In this document: positions 23,141 through 36,800 of the stretch, one piece after another
How the letters are laid out: every line of letters begins with the position of its first letter
How positions within the stretch are numbered: position 1 is the stretch's first letter
Assembly (NCBI RefSeq): GCF_035083965.1
Contig: NC_089723.1
Location: 33,173,193 to 33,237,192, forward strand
DNA: 64,000 bases
From: Branchiostoma lanceolatum
Taxonomy: Eukaryota; Chordata; Leptocardii; Amphioxiformes; Branchiostomatidae
Direction: 5' to 3'
Program-made: the position numbers and the translations under genes
Notes under the pieces: model-generated
Told to the model about the DNA's origin: nothing
What the model saw: only the letters and a program-made list of their open reading frames with translations
The model's database searches: none

Positions 23141-26100
23141 GTAAGTGTCGTTTTGCCCTGACGTTGTGCCAGTTTCTGTGCTAAGTAGGTATTACACAAC
23201 GCACATGTCTCTAGTCTAGTCACCGCCAAACGTTGTGACCGGCTTTGTTTACCCGAATACCAGGAAGAATTATTTTGTCGTGACGCCCAAACTCGGTGAT
23301 CCTTTTTTATCCGTCGTGAAGTTTTGCTACGACTGACATTGACGAAGTGGATCGACATGGATGAGAAACCCGGTTCATCAGAGAAGACATACGTGACATT
23401 TGCAGTTGAGGACTAAGGTACTCAGTATCTGTCCAGCCCCGCATAGCATTTATTAGTCACGTTTCCGTTCCCAAGAAACAAATAGATTGATTCGATATGC
23501 AGACGGTCGGCTAGTTGCCTGGTGCCAGATCAAGGATTAGGATGCAGGAAGATGGTTCAATCATTATCACAGGGATTAGAGTCAGTTTCTCGCTTATGCT
23601 ATGGTGATTAGTTAGGTTGGATTATATCAAATGTGCTCTCCTGTACTTACTCACGTATGACAAAAATTCACAGCTATTATTAATGTTACTTTGATGCTCA
23701 GTTCATAATTTGCTCTCAGTCTCTCCTACATGGATGTCCATGATGTAATAGGGAAGTGTGATAAACTCCACAGTTACCTTGGACATGTGCAAACAAATCT
23801 TCTCATAATTTGCATACCTACTCATTGTATTTTATCACTTGTCAAAATTCCACATTGGCATATTATCATATGTGCAACAGTGCAACTGAACTAACATCAA
23901 TCCACAACCACACCCCTCCCCCACCCTCCATCTTTGTGTCCCTCCCACATTTGTATATTTTGTGTACCTATACCGGTATATACTAGCTTGAGCAAGTAAT
24001 GACGTACATGTAGTAATAATGACGAGTCTGCCCTTGTCTATCTTGTTGCTTCTCCCTGCCAATCTGTGTTGCCGCTCAGTTCCTTACCTTATCAGCTCCC
24101 CTATCACATCGGCCTGCTCACCAACATTTTTGCCTAATTTCACCAATACATCATCATCGTGACAAGCTTGTTGACTGCACATTCCTACAACCTGAATATC
24201 ATTATCATACTCATATACTGCATGGTCAAAGCAAACAGTGATATATATTATGTTGTCAAAGCAAACAGTATGAAAGACAATGAATACAAAGTGGAGTATG
24301 GAAATATCTGAATTTGAGGATTTAGATTTTCAACAGTACTGATTTTGTCATGCTACTCACTACTTCACTGTATCGGTGAATGTTTTTGCATAAGTTTGGA
24401 GATTATTGTTGCCACCAACGAACTGTTCACAAGGTGACAGCAGTGTCAGAAAATTTAGTTGTCCCAAATCCCTTAATGGAGATTACAGCGGTGAAATGTT
24501 GCCACGTCTGCAGCATAGTTGAGATCTGGCACTGTACTTATGATGGAAGTCTGACAATAGCAGTGATATGACAACAATTTGCGGTAGGAAGAAAATTGAG
24601 TGTTCGCAGTGGTTTTTAGTTTGTGGTTGAATCAGGGTGGTAGGCAGGCAGAAGACAAAAGCAAGCATTTTCAATGTGGTCTTCAATTTAAGTTTGCATT
24701 GAAGAACGTGAACATTAAACCATTCTGAACTTAAATGCATTTACAATACATGTAAATGGTTCATTGGTTATCTGAGGAAGAGAATGATGGAAGTATTTAT
24801 GTCAGGAGTATAGGTTCAATGATGAAACAATCAACAGAGTGTTGATCAGGTACGATAAGTAACAATCAATGTCAATGAACTGTTTGATTGGTCCGATAGT
24901 TTTTGTATTATGAATCTCAAAGTGAGTTGGTTCCTAGCTTCAAGACAGAGTAGTTATATGTATTGCATTTTTAACATTAACATGAATTGATTCTATTATA
25001 CGCATCATCATCATCATCATGTACACATATACACATACTGGCATTCAAATGTACAATAAGGGGGTTCATGGTGTGCAAAATAAGGAATATTGTTGAAAAG
25101 CGGATTCGTATCAAAGGAGTTTGAAGGAATGTTCATATATACACATGTCTGTCTGTGTTGTTGGCATAACACAGAGATGAACTCATCAAGCTGATAGATG
25201 TAGCTTAGTATGCACGCACACAGAAATACCTCATTGTCCTTTGGTAATAGTATAAGCTCTCAGTAATCTCCCCTTTTTATTGTAGTATTTCATATTCAAT
25301 ACAAGTTTATTTGAGGTCACAGATCTGCGGTATACCTGGTTGCCTTTTATGTGGCAGGAGTCCTGTAATGCCACGAATATAGACATTTCTCCCATTGGGC
25401 CCAATTGTAATCTTTCATATCTACAAAGCCATTTTTTCCCCCATGAGGTATTGTGTGTGTTTGGTGAATACTGATTATATCGGTACAAGGAAGTTGATTG
25501 AAGAAAAACACAATGAGACAAACTAGCACGAAATATTGTTGAATGGTCAAAATACAATTTTTCTCATATTTACTGGTCTGCTAAGAGATAACCAGAGCTG
25601 ACAAGAAAAAAAAAGAAATACATTATTAAACTATCATTATTGTAGTGACTATGCCATAGAATTTATAGTTATATACAAATGTATTATGATTACTCATCAG
25701 AGGGACTTTGTGCTTTACAAGGAGGGTTATCTCTCTTGAGCTAAGTATCGTATTGCGCAACAGTCGGTTATTGGTTAAGAGGACAGTTCCTCTGTGATTG
25801 GATCAAAATGAAAGCTCTTCTATTTTCCATCCAATGAATAGGAAGGTGGCAGGTGCCTCACAATTGTGGACTTGCTTTTGTTTGGTCAAGTTAATGAAGC
25901 TCAAATTAACACCATAACAGGGACACAAAGAGCTATTGACAGAGAAATGAAGAACGAGCAGCGATCCAACCGTGTTATGGTGCTAGAATCTGATCTTTTC
26001 TCTGGACAGTATTCAGATTTGGGCCAGTGATTGCAAAGAAATGTGATATTTCAGGGTGCATACCATCATGGCAGACAGCTTTTATCTCAAGAAAGGATAG

Positions 26101-26346
26101 GATGTGGAAGGTACCTAGTAGATGTATTACAGTGGTCTGTGCTGTGTTCAGGGCTAAGTGACTAAGAAGAAGGTCAGACTCATAGATTAGGACTATGTTT
26201 TATGTTTTGACATTCCACCGTTCAAATCTTCTTCTTTTATCTGCACTGTAGAAAATGTGTGAGGCAGCTTTACTGGACCATCCTTCTTTTTCTGCTGACT
26301 GATTCTGCTCATAATCCAGCTCATATTTCATTATCTTCACATCATT

Positions 26347-26359
26347 CCCCCCCCCCCCC
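26347..26359. repeat. Poly(C) run
   Basis: There are thirteen consecutive C residues, a likely length-variable and error-prone site. Confidence 0.85.
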
Positions 26360-28818
26360 TCCCTGACCTTTTTGTTCTGTTCCATCTGTACTGAGTTACA
26401 CTTACAGACAAACATATTCGTCTCCTTCTACATTTTTCTGATTATCATATACCGGTAATCAGTATTTTCTATTACCGTACTGAGAATCTAAATTGTAATG
26501 GTTACGAAGTGTTATTATGTATGGTGTAAGATATATTCTGAATAAGATAACAATGTACCCAGGGATATTCTAAATCATATTATACACCCCAAAGAATTTT
26601 GATATATGACAGCACTGACAGCATGCTGGCATGACTGATTTCAGACACAATCCATCATTACCTGACATTCAGTTGGTATCCATTATTTTTATACCTACAG
26701 TACCAGGTTACCAGGACACAGTAGCTCTGTCTGTCTGTAGCTCGTTTCCCAGAGACCCAGGGGACAATTTAACCCAGTTCAGTAATGAGGAAATCTCCAT
26801 GGAAGATAAAGAATGCCTCCATGACATGTTTTAGAAGTCCATGTAAGTCGCCTGATTGAGATATGTGCAGAGTCAATACACTTGGGTTGGACATGTTTAC
26901 AGGTACAGATTGGTTTGGGAGGTTGTAGAAGGTATGACCTTGCAGGGAGGAAATCACTGCAGGGATCCTGCTTGGTATGTCTGATGTGTTACACATACTG
27001 TGATTCTTGAAATTTTCGTGGTGGATTTATGTTCTCCAGTTTTCAACATGACTGCTTTATTAGTGTCTCCATTACTGTGCAGTGTGTTACTATTGTGCTA
27101 TCGTGAACTCAAATCCATTTTTTCCTTAGTCAGTTAGTGCAGAATTAGATCACTGCAAAGTTTTAGATTTATAAATAAGAAATAAAACTTTAAGGCATTT
27201 ATCATACACTGTAACACATACATTTTGTACAAGTACAGGATATGATGAGGTATTGGTAGTTGTCCATATGGATGTTGCCAAAAGGTGTCCGCGTGTCTAG
27301 GTACTGAAGTTACCTTCAAAATGTCATACACATACAACATACATGTACATGTATGAATACATTTATAGATATAGTAATACTTATGCAACTTGGATAGATT
27401 TGGCAGTGAGGGATAAAACTGAACTGAATCTCACAGGTGTCAGTGTATACATGATGTCATCTGTAGGTATGCAACTGTTTTTTTTCATTATCTAAAGTGT
27501 TGTGTTAGAAACATTTATCTTCAAGTTCAAGCAGATGTTGGGGGAGGCTACTGCAGTTCTTGTTTCTTTCACTGTAACTTTATGTTCGCTGTTTTCACGG
27601 TCACCTCTGTGCCGTGAACTTATCATCACCGTGAAAACTGTTGTATTTATTTATGATTCCTTGACACATCTGCTCTGTAACTCACTTCCCGCCACAGTGA
27701 AGATAAAATTCAGTGAAAATGTCCATTTTCCTTACACCATGAAATTTTGCTACCTTGAAGATAAAGTGAATTACAGTATGTTTTCCAAGCTGCTCCTTCA
27801 CCATAGGGAGGTTGTTTGAAACAGAAACAGGCAGCTAGGAAAACATAATGATTTAGCCTCCCTAACATCTGCTTGGTGATTACGGAAGCATTACTCAGCA
27901 GTTATGTAAACTTTTCTTAGAGTATAAACACAGGAGCTAAGGTATAATTCTGTAATTGGAGCAACAAAGATTTGCACACAATAGCTTGTGTTGGGTTGAG
28001 CTAATGTACATTCTTACTTCATGTAGGAAGGTTCTTTATATAATTGGTGCAGTCATGGCAAAAAAGAATAAAGAGTTAATAAAGCAAAAGTTTGCTTGAA
28101 ATGTTCAAAGAAAGTTTTAAAGAAAGTAGTTTGATCTTGATAAGTTAAAGTGCACATCCCTAAGAAACCTAACACACATTCAGTGGTTTAAGCCATTGTT
28201 TGCATTGTTCCCCGCTAAGTCTACTGTTTGTACCCTTCTCTGTAGGATGTACAAAGGTACACTCAAGGTTCTGTAGGGGCAAGGTGCAAGAACCCACCGT
28301 GACATTTGTGGTATAGGGATTGTGTGTCGTGTAAGGATTACAAATTCTACTAACAAGCAAAATGAAGATGTAGAATTTGTGGTCACTGCACCATCTAGAC
28401 TTAACCAAGGTTTGTATGCAAAATGAGTGCAAGCTTAGATGGTATTTGGTTTGAAAACCCTGCCTTTCAGTGTTAGGGAAGAGGGTAGTAATCATCTGTC
28501 TCCTCACCTTTTACAGTGACCTTTCAATGACACTCAACCCTGTGATTTATAGATTTTCTCTTGGCACCTTTGGCATGTATGTGTTGGCAGTGGAGTCTGT
28601 ACCTGTTAAGTACTGCTGATGTATCATGTTGAAGTCCACTTGGAATATGGCTTGAGGTTAGACTATAGTTTGCATAAGTAGTGCAACAGCTACATGTAGA
28701 GACACTTACTGCCAGCACATAATGTTCAAAGTTTTTGAAAAAAATTAGAATCATTTTCCATTCTTGCCTTTGTCCAGTGAACACTTCATGCATATTTGCT
28801 ATACGGAAATTGCCTAAT

Positions 28819-28925
28819 TACTGTAAATCCATCGGAAACAAATAGTCACAGTGATTTGAATTTGTAGTGGACGGGTAAAAAACCTACAAAATAAAACCAC
28901 CACAAGCATTTCTAGATTTACCGTA
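28819..28925. repeat. TACTGTAAATC-ended palindromic MITE
   Basis: It starts TACTGTAAATCCATCGGAAAC and ends with AAAACCACCACAAGC, then AGATTTACCGTA. The ends are inverted. Relatives are at about 34060-34213, 37598-37783, 59640-59832 and 62670-62905, with fragments at about 47600 and 54030. Confidence 0.6.
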
Positions 28926-31121
28926 CCTTGAGTGAATAGATGCATGACTTGTCATGGAATCAAGACATATTCAAAAGGCATGTACATGCATAAAAAGATT
29001 ATTCATGTCATGCAAGGGTTATTAATATTTAAGCCAGTAATTTAGGGAAAAACTAAATTTTAGCAGTCACTGAAGGGATTGATCAAATATGACTACTATG
29101 CATAGTATACAAAAAGGTCATCAGACCAAGATCAATAAGTGTAAGTGACTTGTGGTTACTGTCAAGATACTCTTAATACTTTTGTCAATGGGAGCAATTC
29201 AATGGGCAGAAGAAATGTGACCACCCTGGCCTAAAGGTGACCACTATTCCAGTTTTATTAGGTAACAGCTTGGACCTGCACATTGTCATATTCAAAAGAA
29301 AACCAGAAATTGTGCAATAACACAAGATGGTAGAAGGTGTTTTTAAGCAGATTAGAATAACAACAGTATATTGAACAAAGGCCAGATGTCATGTCTGTAG
29401 GATGCATAGGGGTGAGATGTATGTACATGTACATTGTAGTACCTGTATTGTATACAATTTCCTTGCATGACAGCTTTGGTACACGAGTACTAGGTGGAAA
29501 ACACCATACTTCAACCTGTTGTATGTTATGTGGTACATGTACATTGCTATCACATTTATGGTTGTTATGCTGTCTGGGAGCATTTGCATCTATCTAGTCT
29601 ATATATACAATGTATAGATATGCTAACTCCTTTATTTGAGTATCCGAAGTAAGTTAGTCCAGAATATCAAATATTAATATCCTACTCCTAGTGCCAAAGT
29701 TTGGTGTGTTTGCTCAAATAATCTTCATGAAGGTTGCTATGATTATTAGACCCCGTTATAGCAGCCAAAAATGGATTTAGAAGCCAATTGTTTTTTCTTT
29801 TATAGAGATGACCCTTGAGTTAACAAAAGAAATCTGATTGAGGTTTGATCAAGACACCCATACCCATTCACCTGTCATTCAGCAGTCCTCTACACTCAGA
29901 GAGAACCTGATTTGATTTGTCTGATGAATTTCCCTCAGGAAATCGCTGGCACTTTGTTAACATTTTTGAGTGCAGCCGGAAACTGAATATGGACATGTGT
30001 CTTGCACATGAATTGTTGTGACATCACACGAAGAAGTAGTATTGTAATCAGCATGCTTGGAATGGTAAGCTTGGGATGATAATGCTTTGGGTATTCGCAG
30101 AGGTAGAATGAAAATGACCTAACTTAGTATTCAAGCAGCTACTAGTAACTGTTAAAACAAGAGCTTTTAAAAAAAGCTGGCGTTTCGGCTACGTTTATAA
30201 GTGTGAATTGTCTTTTCCCTTTACTTGAAGTAAAATCTGCCAGAGGAAGTCACTCAAGGGCTGTTCAGTCTATAAGAAAAATTGTCATTTTGGGAAATGA
30301 GTACTGTTTTACGGTAATAGAGAAAGGCAGATTGGGGAAAGCAATTTTGAAGTTACGTCACTTAACTTAAGTGCTTTTGAAAAAGCTGGTCTTGGCCTAC
30401 AACTTGTACTTATTTGTAAAATGTATAATAGGCTCATTATAAAAGCTATCAATGTAATTATGTACATGGTACGCAATAAAACATAAAATTTGAAAAAGCA
30501 CCATTGAATCATCAGCACTATGGTAATTAAGTGAAATAGAAGTTCATAACAGCTAAGGTTCTATCTAAAATGACTACCAAACGTCAAACAAATCAACAGC
30601 TACCTCATCCGTATTATTCTGGTTTCCGCATTTACAACATTTCTTCCTTATTTTCCTGGGTAATTTTGCTAAAATTCATGAAAATTCCCATAGTTTTGTG
30701 CCGAGGGGCGCCACTTTCCACGTCCGTGTTGTCTGAATGAAGTCGATACTGAACAATGGAGCATTTGCTACTGTAACAAAGGATCGCTGTTTTGCAAACA
30801 ACATCAAGAGCCTCTGTTTACATCGGGGATAGAAGTTTAGTGGCGAGTGTTTTGCAAGAATCATCTTACCGCGCATAGGAGCCGCTGCACGGTATTTTCC
30901 ATTACAATGAACAGAAAAATTCGAATGCCGGGTTTGGAATCTATGAAGTCCTGTTCATAAGACAAAGGCCTTGTATATATTAAATGAATATTTAAAAATA
31001 ACAAATATAAAATATTTCTTTATTTATTAATGAAAAAATGATATTCATAAATATGATATTGATAGATTAATATAATATCAATATATATTTTTGATATTCA
31101 ATATCTAAAAAGAAAAAAAAA

Positions 31122-31194
31122 TCCATGCACGGACACGAACCCGGATCTTCTGGGTCCGAAGTGCTTCGCGTTGCCAGATCGGCCAAGCTGCGGT
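31122..31194 (-). repeat. Degenerate tRNA-Arg(UCG)-like sequence
   Basis: The minus strand reads CCGCAGCTTGGCCGATCTGG, then a CTTCGGA anticodon-type loop and GGTTCGTGTCC (B-box-like), followed by a T-rich run. The order resembles tRNA-Arg(UCG), but the anticodon and T stems do not pair properly. I read it as a tRNA pseudogene or SINE head, not a working tRNA. Confidence 0.5.
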
Positions 31195-33448
31195 ACGTAA
31201 CTAGTCACTCTGGACGTAATGCTATAACCTCACTATATGGTATCATTTATGCCGATTTTTGGTCGTTTTCTTGACGAAATCATTTTTTTTCTTCTGCAAT
31301 CTTGTGGAATAGATGTGATATGGTCATTTTTCAGGATATCAAAGTCCGAAACCACAATGCAATGATATTTCCGAACAGTTGTAGCAGTTACATGCGGTCG
31401 CCGTCCTGTGTCACATGCAAATCTAGCCTGCCTGCCTTTTCGTGCTCTCTTGCCATATAAGGCAACGGCTATACAAGGATTTGAGAACGTATTGCCATAT
31501 AAGGTCTTATTGTGTGCGACACAGTGTTGAACCAAGCTTCCCTGGTTCCTTCCTTGAAGGTAAAAGCCAGGACAATGCGTTCCGGCGCGCATGCGCCGAA
31601 ACGCAAAAAATGATTATCATTACAGGTCCTTTAAGGTTGTTTATGTGAATATCTAGGCATGTTTAACTTGATGTGGAGGTGTCACCATATTTGGTATTCA
31701 TGTCACTGTAAGTCTAACATCTCCATCCCATAGAATGGTGAATCACTACGTACAGGGATGTTGTGTTTTCCCAATTTAGCTGTCAAAGTGGCCATGGCTC
31801 ACGTTACCTTTTTCATCCTGACTGCACTGATGTATTCCCAAGACAAAGTCAAGGAAATCATGTTCAGTCCTGGTAACACTAATGGCATTATGGAAATTTC
31901 CCCATGGCAACCATCAAAATGCCATTGATGTTATGTAGGCCCACTATGGTTGCCATGGTAACTTGGACAGCAGATGTCCATTTTGGTTTGAGTGCAGTGG
32001 CTATGTTGAATATAGCATCAATGGTTTGGGGCAGGAATATGAGATGATGACTTGGCTGTCTGATTAATACTGGGAGCTTGGTGTGCGCATGGTAAGTCAA
32101 ATTGGATCTGAAGTCTTTACTGGAAGGCCTAAGATATTGTTGTCCTGCCTTTCAAATGTCGCTTAACCAGGTTGCAAGATAAGTAGGGGGAACTACATGT
32201 TCATGACAGAAGGCTGGAAATCCTGATCAGGGTTTAGACTAGCCTGGTAATCATACCATTGGGAAAACCTTGGTATCACATCACAATGCTACTGGGAGTG
32301 TTGCACCATAGGCCCGTCCAAGCACACAACAATTTTTATGGTGTTTGTTTCAGTTACTTCTCTTCCATTTGTAGTCTCTAGTGTTTGACATTGGCCATTT
32401 CTGATGCTGACAAAGCTGAGTTTGCAATTGAATGCGACACCCAAGCTCCTAAAAGTTTTAGTATAAGCCCAAGTCTGAATGCAGAACATGCAAGAACTGA
32501 TCCCAGAGGACAGGGATTTGAATTTTAAACAAACTGATCTACCTGGTGTCATAGCGCCAACAATTGTATGTACCTGTATATATGTATGTATGTATGCATG
32601 CTATTAGTATTAGGACTGCTACATGCTCTATCAAAAGTACATGCCTGGGTGTGCTTACAGTTCTCAAATTACATGTAGTAAGTAAGAAGACTTTTTCAAA
32701 AAGGAGGTTTCTGGATTGACTTAGAAATATTTGTCCTCTATTAGCCACTCAACACGCATGTTTGCACTTCATTAAACATTAATGACTCTTGACAGTTCCT
32801 CAGCAATTTTATGGCCTCCATCGAGCCATTGAATGTTAACTTCCAATCTCAAGATCTAGACGAATTTCCATTGCACGTCATCAATTAAGTTCAAGATTAG
32901 ACTCTCCTAATGTTACTCATTTGGATGAGTGCTACTGCTAGGTACTAACAGGCTCAGGTAGTTCAGTCCTATTGTTGCAGCTCCTCTACTTAATCATAAT
33001 GGGCTGCTCCCGGTAACTATCATTTCGTATATTGTGTGTTTAGTTTTGTCTAACCTGATACCTTTACAAGTAAAACAAATCAGGCATTCCTCAAAACAAA
33101 TGGTGGAAAACTGTGTACACAAGTTTTTGCTTACATTACAGTTACACCTTTCAGTTTCAGCTAGCTCTAAGACAGATGTTCCAGGCAACTGTAGGGAGGG
33201 CAACGCTAGTACACGAATAAAGAAATGGCTTTTTCTTGTTGTACTGTGTTGTGCTGTGTGCATAACTTAGCAACTCCAGCCAAATTTTCATTTATGAGTT
33301 GTATTGTACACACGTGTGTATGTGCATGTTTATTAGGAATCCAGGTACATGTACAGTCAAACCTGTGCAAGTGACTCCCAGTCTACATAACGACCACCTG
33401 GCCTCTGTTTTTTGGTGGTCCCTTTGCTGATTTTTCCCATTGACACAA

Positions 33449-33768
33449 GCATTAAGAATCCTGTCTATAGTGACCACCTGTCCACACAGACCAGATTTTC
33501 GTTGTCCCCTGATTGGTCTTCATGGGCAGTTTTGACAGTATAAAAAATATGCATAAAAATGTATACAGATATAACTTGTAAATGTTGTTGTTTTTTCCAG
33601 ATATGAGACCCGTGGCCTTAACTGTCGTAACATATGCATTAAGACTCCTGTTTATAGTGACCACCTGTCTACATAGACCAGATTTGAGTGGTCTTCATGG
33701 ACAGCTTTGACAGTAATTGTTGACTAATAGATGTCGTTGTTGCTCCAGATATGAGACCCGTGGCCTGA
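33449..33768 (+). repeat. Duplicated intron end/acceptor before the RAB23 start exon
   Basis: Two imperfect copies of GCATTAAGA.TCCTGT.TATAGTGACCACCTG, AGACCAGATTT, GTCTTCATGG.CAG and CCAGATATGAGACCCGTGGCC occur at about 33449-33621 and 33636-33768. Each copy carries its own CCAG acceptor (33597-33600 and 33745-33748). Confidence 0.75.
33751..33768 (+). promoter_or_regulatory. Tiny uORF in the RAB23 leader
   Basis: In the 62-base leader after the 33748 acceptor, ATG AGA CCC GTG GCC TGA makes a five-codon upstream frame ending 42 bases before the RAB23 start. Whether it is translated is unknown. Confidence 0.4.
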
Positions 33769-33810
33769 AGTGTTGCAGCATCGTGCAGTCCTGACATCAC
33801 GGCAGCAGCC

Positions 33811-36800
33811 ATGCGGGAGGAAGATGTGGAGACAGCCATCAAGGTCGTCGTCGTGGGCAACGGTGCCGTGGGCAAGTCCAGCATGATCCAGCGCTACTGT
33901 AAAGGCATCTTCACCAAGGACTACAAGAAAACCATCGGCGTGGACTTCCTAGAAAGACAAATAGAGTAAGGATACTTCTTGATGTTTTCTTGATAAGTTA
34001 CATTGTGCATGCACCTGTAGTACCAGATTTTGCAATAGGAGGAAACAAGGATTTCACAGTGCTGTAAATTCATTGTTGAAACAATTATGTAATATGGTAG
34101 TCATACAAGGGAGATATATTTTCAGTGTTAGGAATTCTTGGTGGACACATTTTTAGTTTAAAGTGAAGCCTGTGAAAATAAAACCACTGCAGGTGTTTCA
34201 AGATTTACAGTACACATAGAGTTCAGGAGAAAATTGAGGATAACTTCAAAGCTGTTGTTTGATATAAAGAAAAGAGAGTGCAGCTGAACTGTTAAAAAAA
34301 CATTGCTTGAACTAGAATAATAGCACTTAACAATAGAAAATAGGAACAGGCAACTGTAGCCTAAGTGTCATCGTAGTTAGTTCCAGGCTTTCCTTTCACA
34401 GAATGGAAAGCCTGGAACTAACTGGGATGACACTCAGGCTAGGGCAACTCCATACCTGGATAGGTATGTGATAGTTCAAATGATTGATTGAGTCAGTAAG
34501 TCGGTACCTGTAAATGAATAGACATGAAGAATTCAGCTTGGCCTGTCATTAGAGCTACATGTAGGCTTTAGTCCCTCCACTGTTTGCTGTACTGATGGTG
34601 GATTTCCGGCATATTCCTTCTTTTATGGCATCACTAAATATAAATCTCATATCCAAGCCTAGGAACATATCAGTGATGATGTAAGACTATAATTGCAATC
34701 ACTTCTGTAAATCTTCATTTTAGTGAAATAATACTTCTCTATCTTTTGCCTGTTATTGCTACCTTATGTGATACATTGTATCTTTATACTAGAAAGTACA
34801 CAGTATACTACTAATCTAATTTCCATGTAACTTTATCCAGCTGTTTACCAAAGTGACTACCTATGTGTGAAGCCTGGTTTGTCCAACAACATACTCATGT
34901 ATCCAGGTACCAGGGTTCACAGTGCTATGTGACCTGTGTGATCATGGTTCAGTAACACCTGTCGTATTCTCGCTCCTATAAGATAGCTGCCAGCTTCAAA
35001 TGTCCCTAGTTCTTTCTTTGAGTGGTGATTCCATAATGCATATCCAGAGCATAAAATTGCAGGTGGCTATGATAATTTTAAGGATATAAATTTACTAAAG
35101 ATTTGTGGAACCAAATTCTAATGACTTTGAAGTGGCGGCTAAAATAAGTTTTTCAGCAAAAATATTTTTCCAGGCTAGCAGTGATGGATGATCATTCAGT
35201 TAATGACATGATTCCTGTTCATGATTAGAAATATTGAAAGGATCAGAGGCTACTGTGACCTGGGGGATTGTGTAACAGTGGTTTTGTGGTGGTAGTTTAA
35301 TCTCGATGCTGACGTAGAAAGGCAAAATTGTAATGCTTGTCAAGCTCCCAGTTCCCAGATCACTGGGCCTTTCTCCCCAGTGGCCCATGCATACTGTCTG
35401 GCGCATGGATACTGTCTTGGCGGACATAATGATTTTGCCAACAGAAGATTGCTTGGAGATTAATCCCAATGGTACTTTGCCTCCTCCAATAGTTCTGTCT
35501 AACTGTAGGTAGCAAGTATATGAAGTGAGGAAAGATGTCAAAGCAATAGGAAGCAGCTTTGGAAGAATAACATTCATTCCATCATAATACACAACAGAGT
35601 GCCAAATCTGTAACAGTGGCACTCCTTGGGTCACACAGCAGATAAACATGGGGGTGGGGCAGGGATTTTACTGGCCATTTATTAAAACAGCACCTCATCT
35701 CTCTAGATGTATAATATTCATTTTATTCATGGCTCAAAACTGACTGAGTCGTTACAAGCGTCCAGACTTCCTGTTGATGGAACGATGTGTCTGCTTCATT
35801 AAGTTCAAGGCTTTGAATGAAGAGAAGGGAGACAGACACTTTTGATGTACGTTCTATTCATAGCATGTTTGTCTTTACCTTGCAGAGTGAACAATGAAGA
35901 CATACGGTTAATGCTGTGGGACACAGCTGGCCAGGAAGAGTTTGATGCTATCACAAAAGCATACTACAGAGGTGAGTTATTACATGTAGCTGCGCCAAGA
36001 AGGTTATATTTTCGATAGCGTTTGTATGTGTGGATGTTCGGATGTTCAGATGTGAAGAGCATAACTTGAGCAGGCCTGGATGGATTTTATTGATATGTGG
36101 ATAGGTTTTGATGAGACCTGAAAATGATTAAATTTTGGGCCCTCTAGCTGCATGTTACGGTACTGCAGGGGAACTTCCTGTTTTGATATCTCGTGTTCTA
36201 GTTATCTTTGTATTGGGCTGGTATGATTTCTTTTTTAATCATTAAAGTATGTTTAAGATTTGTTGGTATACCCTTTTGTAGATGAACATGTTTACTATGT
36301 CTTCATAAAATACATGGGCCATGTTCAAGAGAGAAAAAACATCAGATGGGCATGTTTGACAGAAACAAGGCCAAGGCCTGGTTGGAATTAGAGAGGGGAT
36401 TATCAGAATACCTTCCAAAGTCTGGGTGTGCCATCAGTAATCCTGAAAACCCATAGAGAATGTCAGTCCAGGGCTCGAAATTAATTTCGGACTCAGAGTT
36501 GGTGCACTGATGTACCTAACCTAAAATTTAGGTCGTAAAAATTTAGGTACACAGAAAAAAACAGAAAAAATAATTGTGCATAGAATGCCTGCAAAACCTT
36601 ACTGCCTCTCCTCAGAGGTTGAATCTGAAACACAATAGCTAACTTGAAAATCTTAAACAAATAATACAACAAGGGTTTGATTATTTTTTCTGACATTTGA
36701 ATGTCAGGAATATGCTGTATACTAGTGTACAATGTAGTACATGTACCTCTACCTACAAAACTCTGCACAACAATCTAGATCAGTCCAAAATGAGGTGGAC

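Larger units (their letters stand above)
23141..33748. other. Probable RAB23 first intron
   Basis: I found no coding exon in these 10.6 kb. They hold AT-rich unique DNA, a (CAT)n run at 25003-25020, a 13-C run at 26347-26359, a TACTGTAAAT-ended MITE at 28819-28925 and a tRNA-like stretch at 31122-31194. Intron status depends on the first-exon call. Confidence 0.45.

Noticed and set aside
35200-35649. 149-codon minus frame in RAB23 intron 1
   Set aside because: No domain and no introns fitting it; partly overlaps a MITE end.
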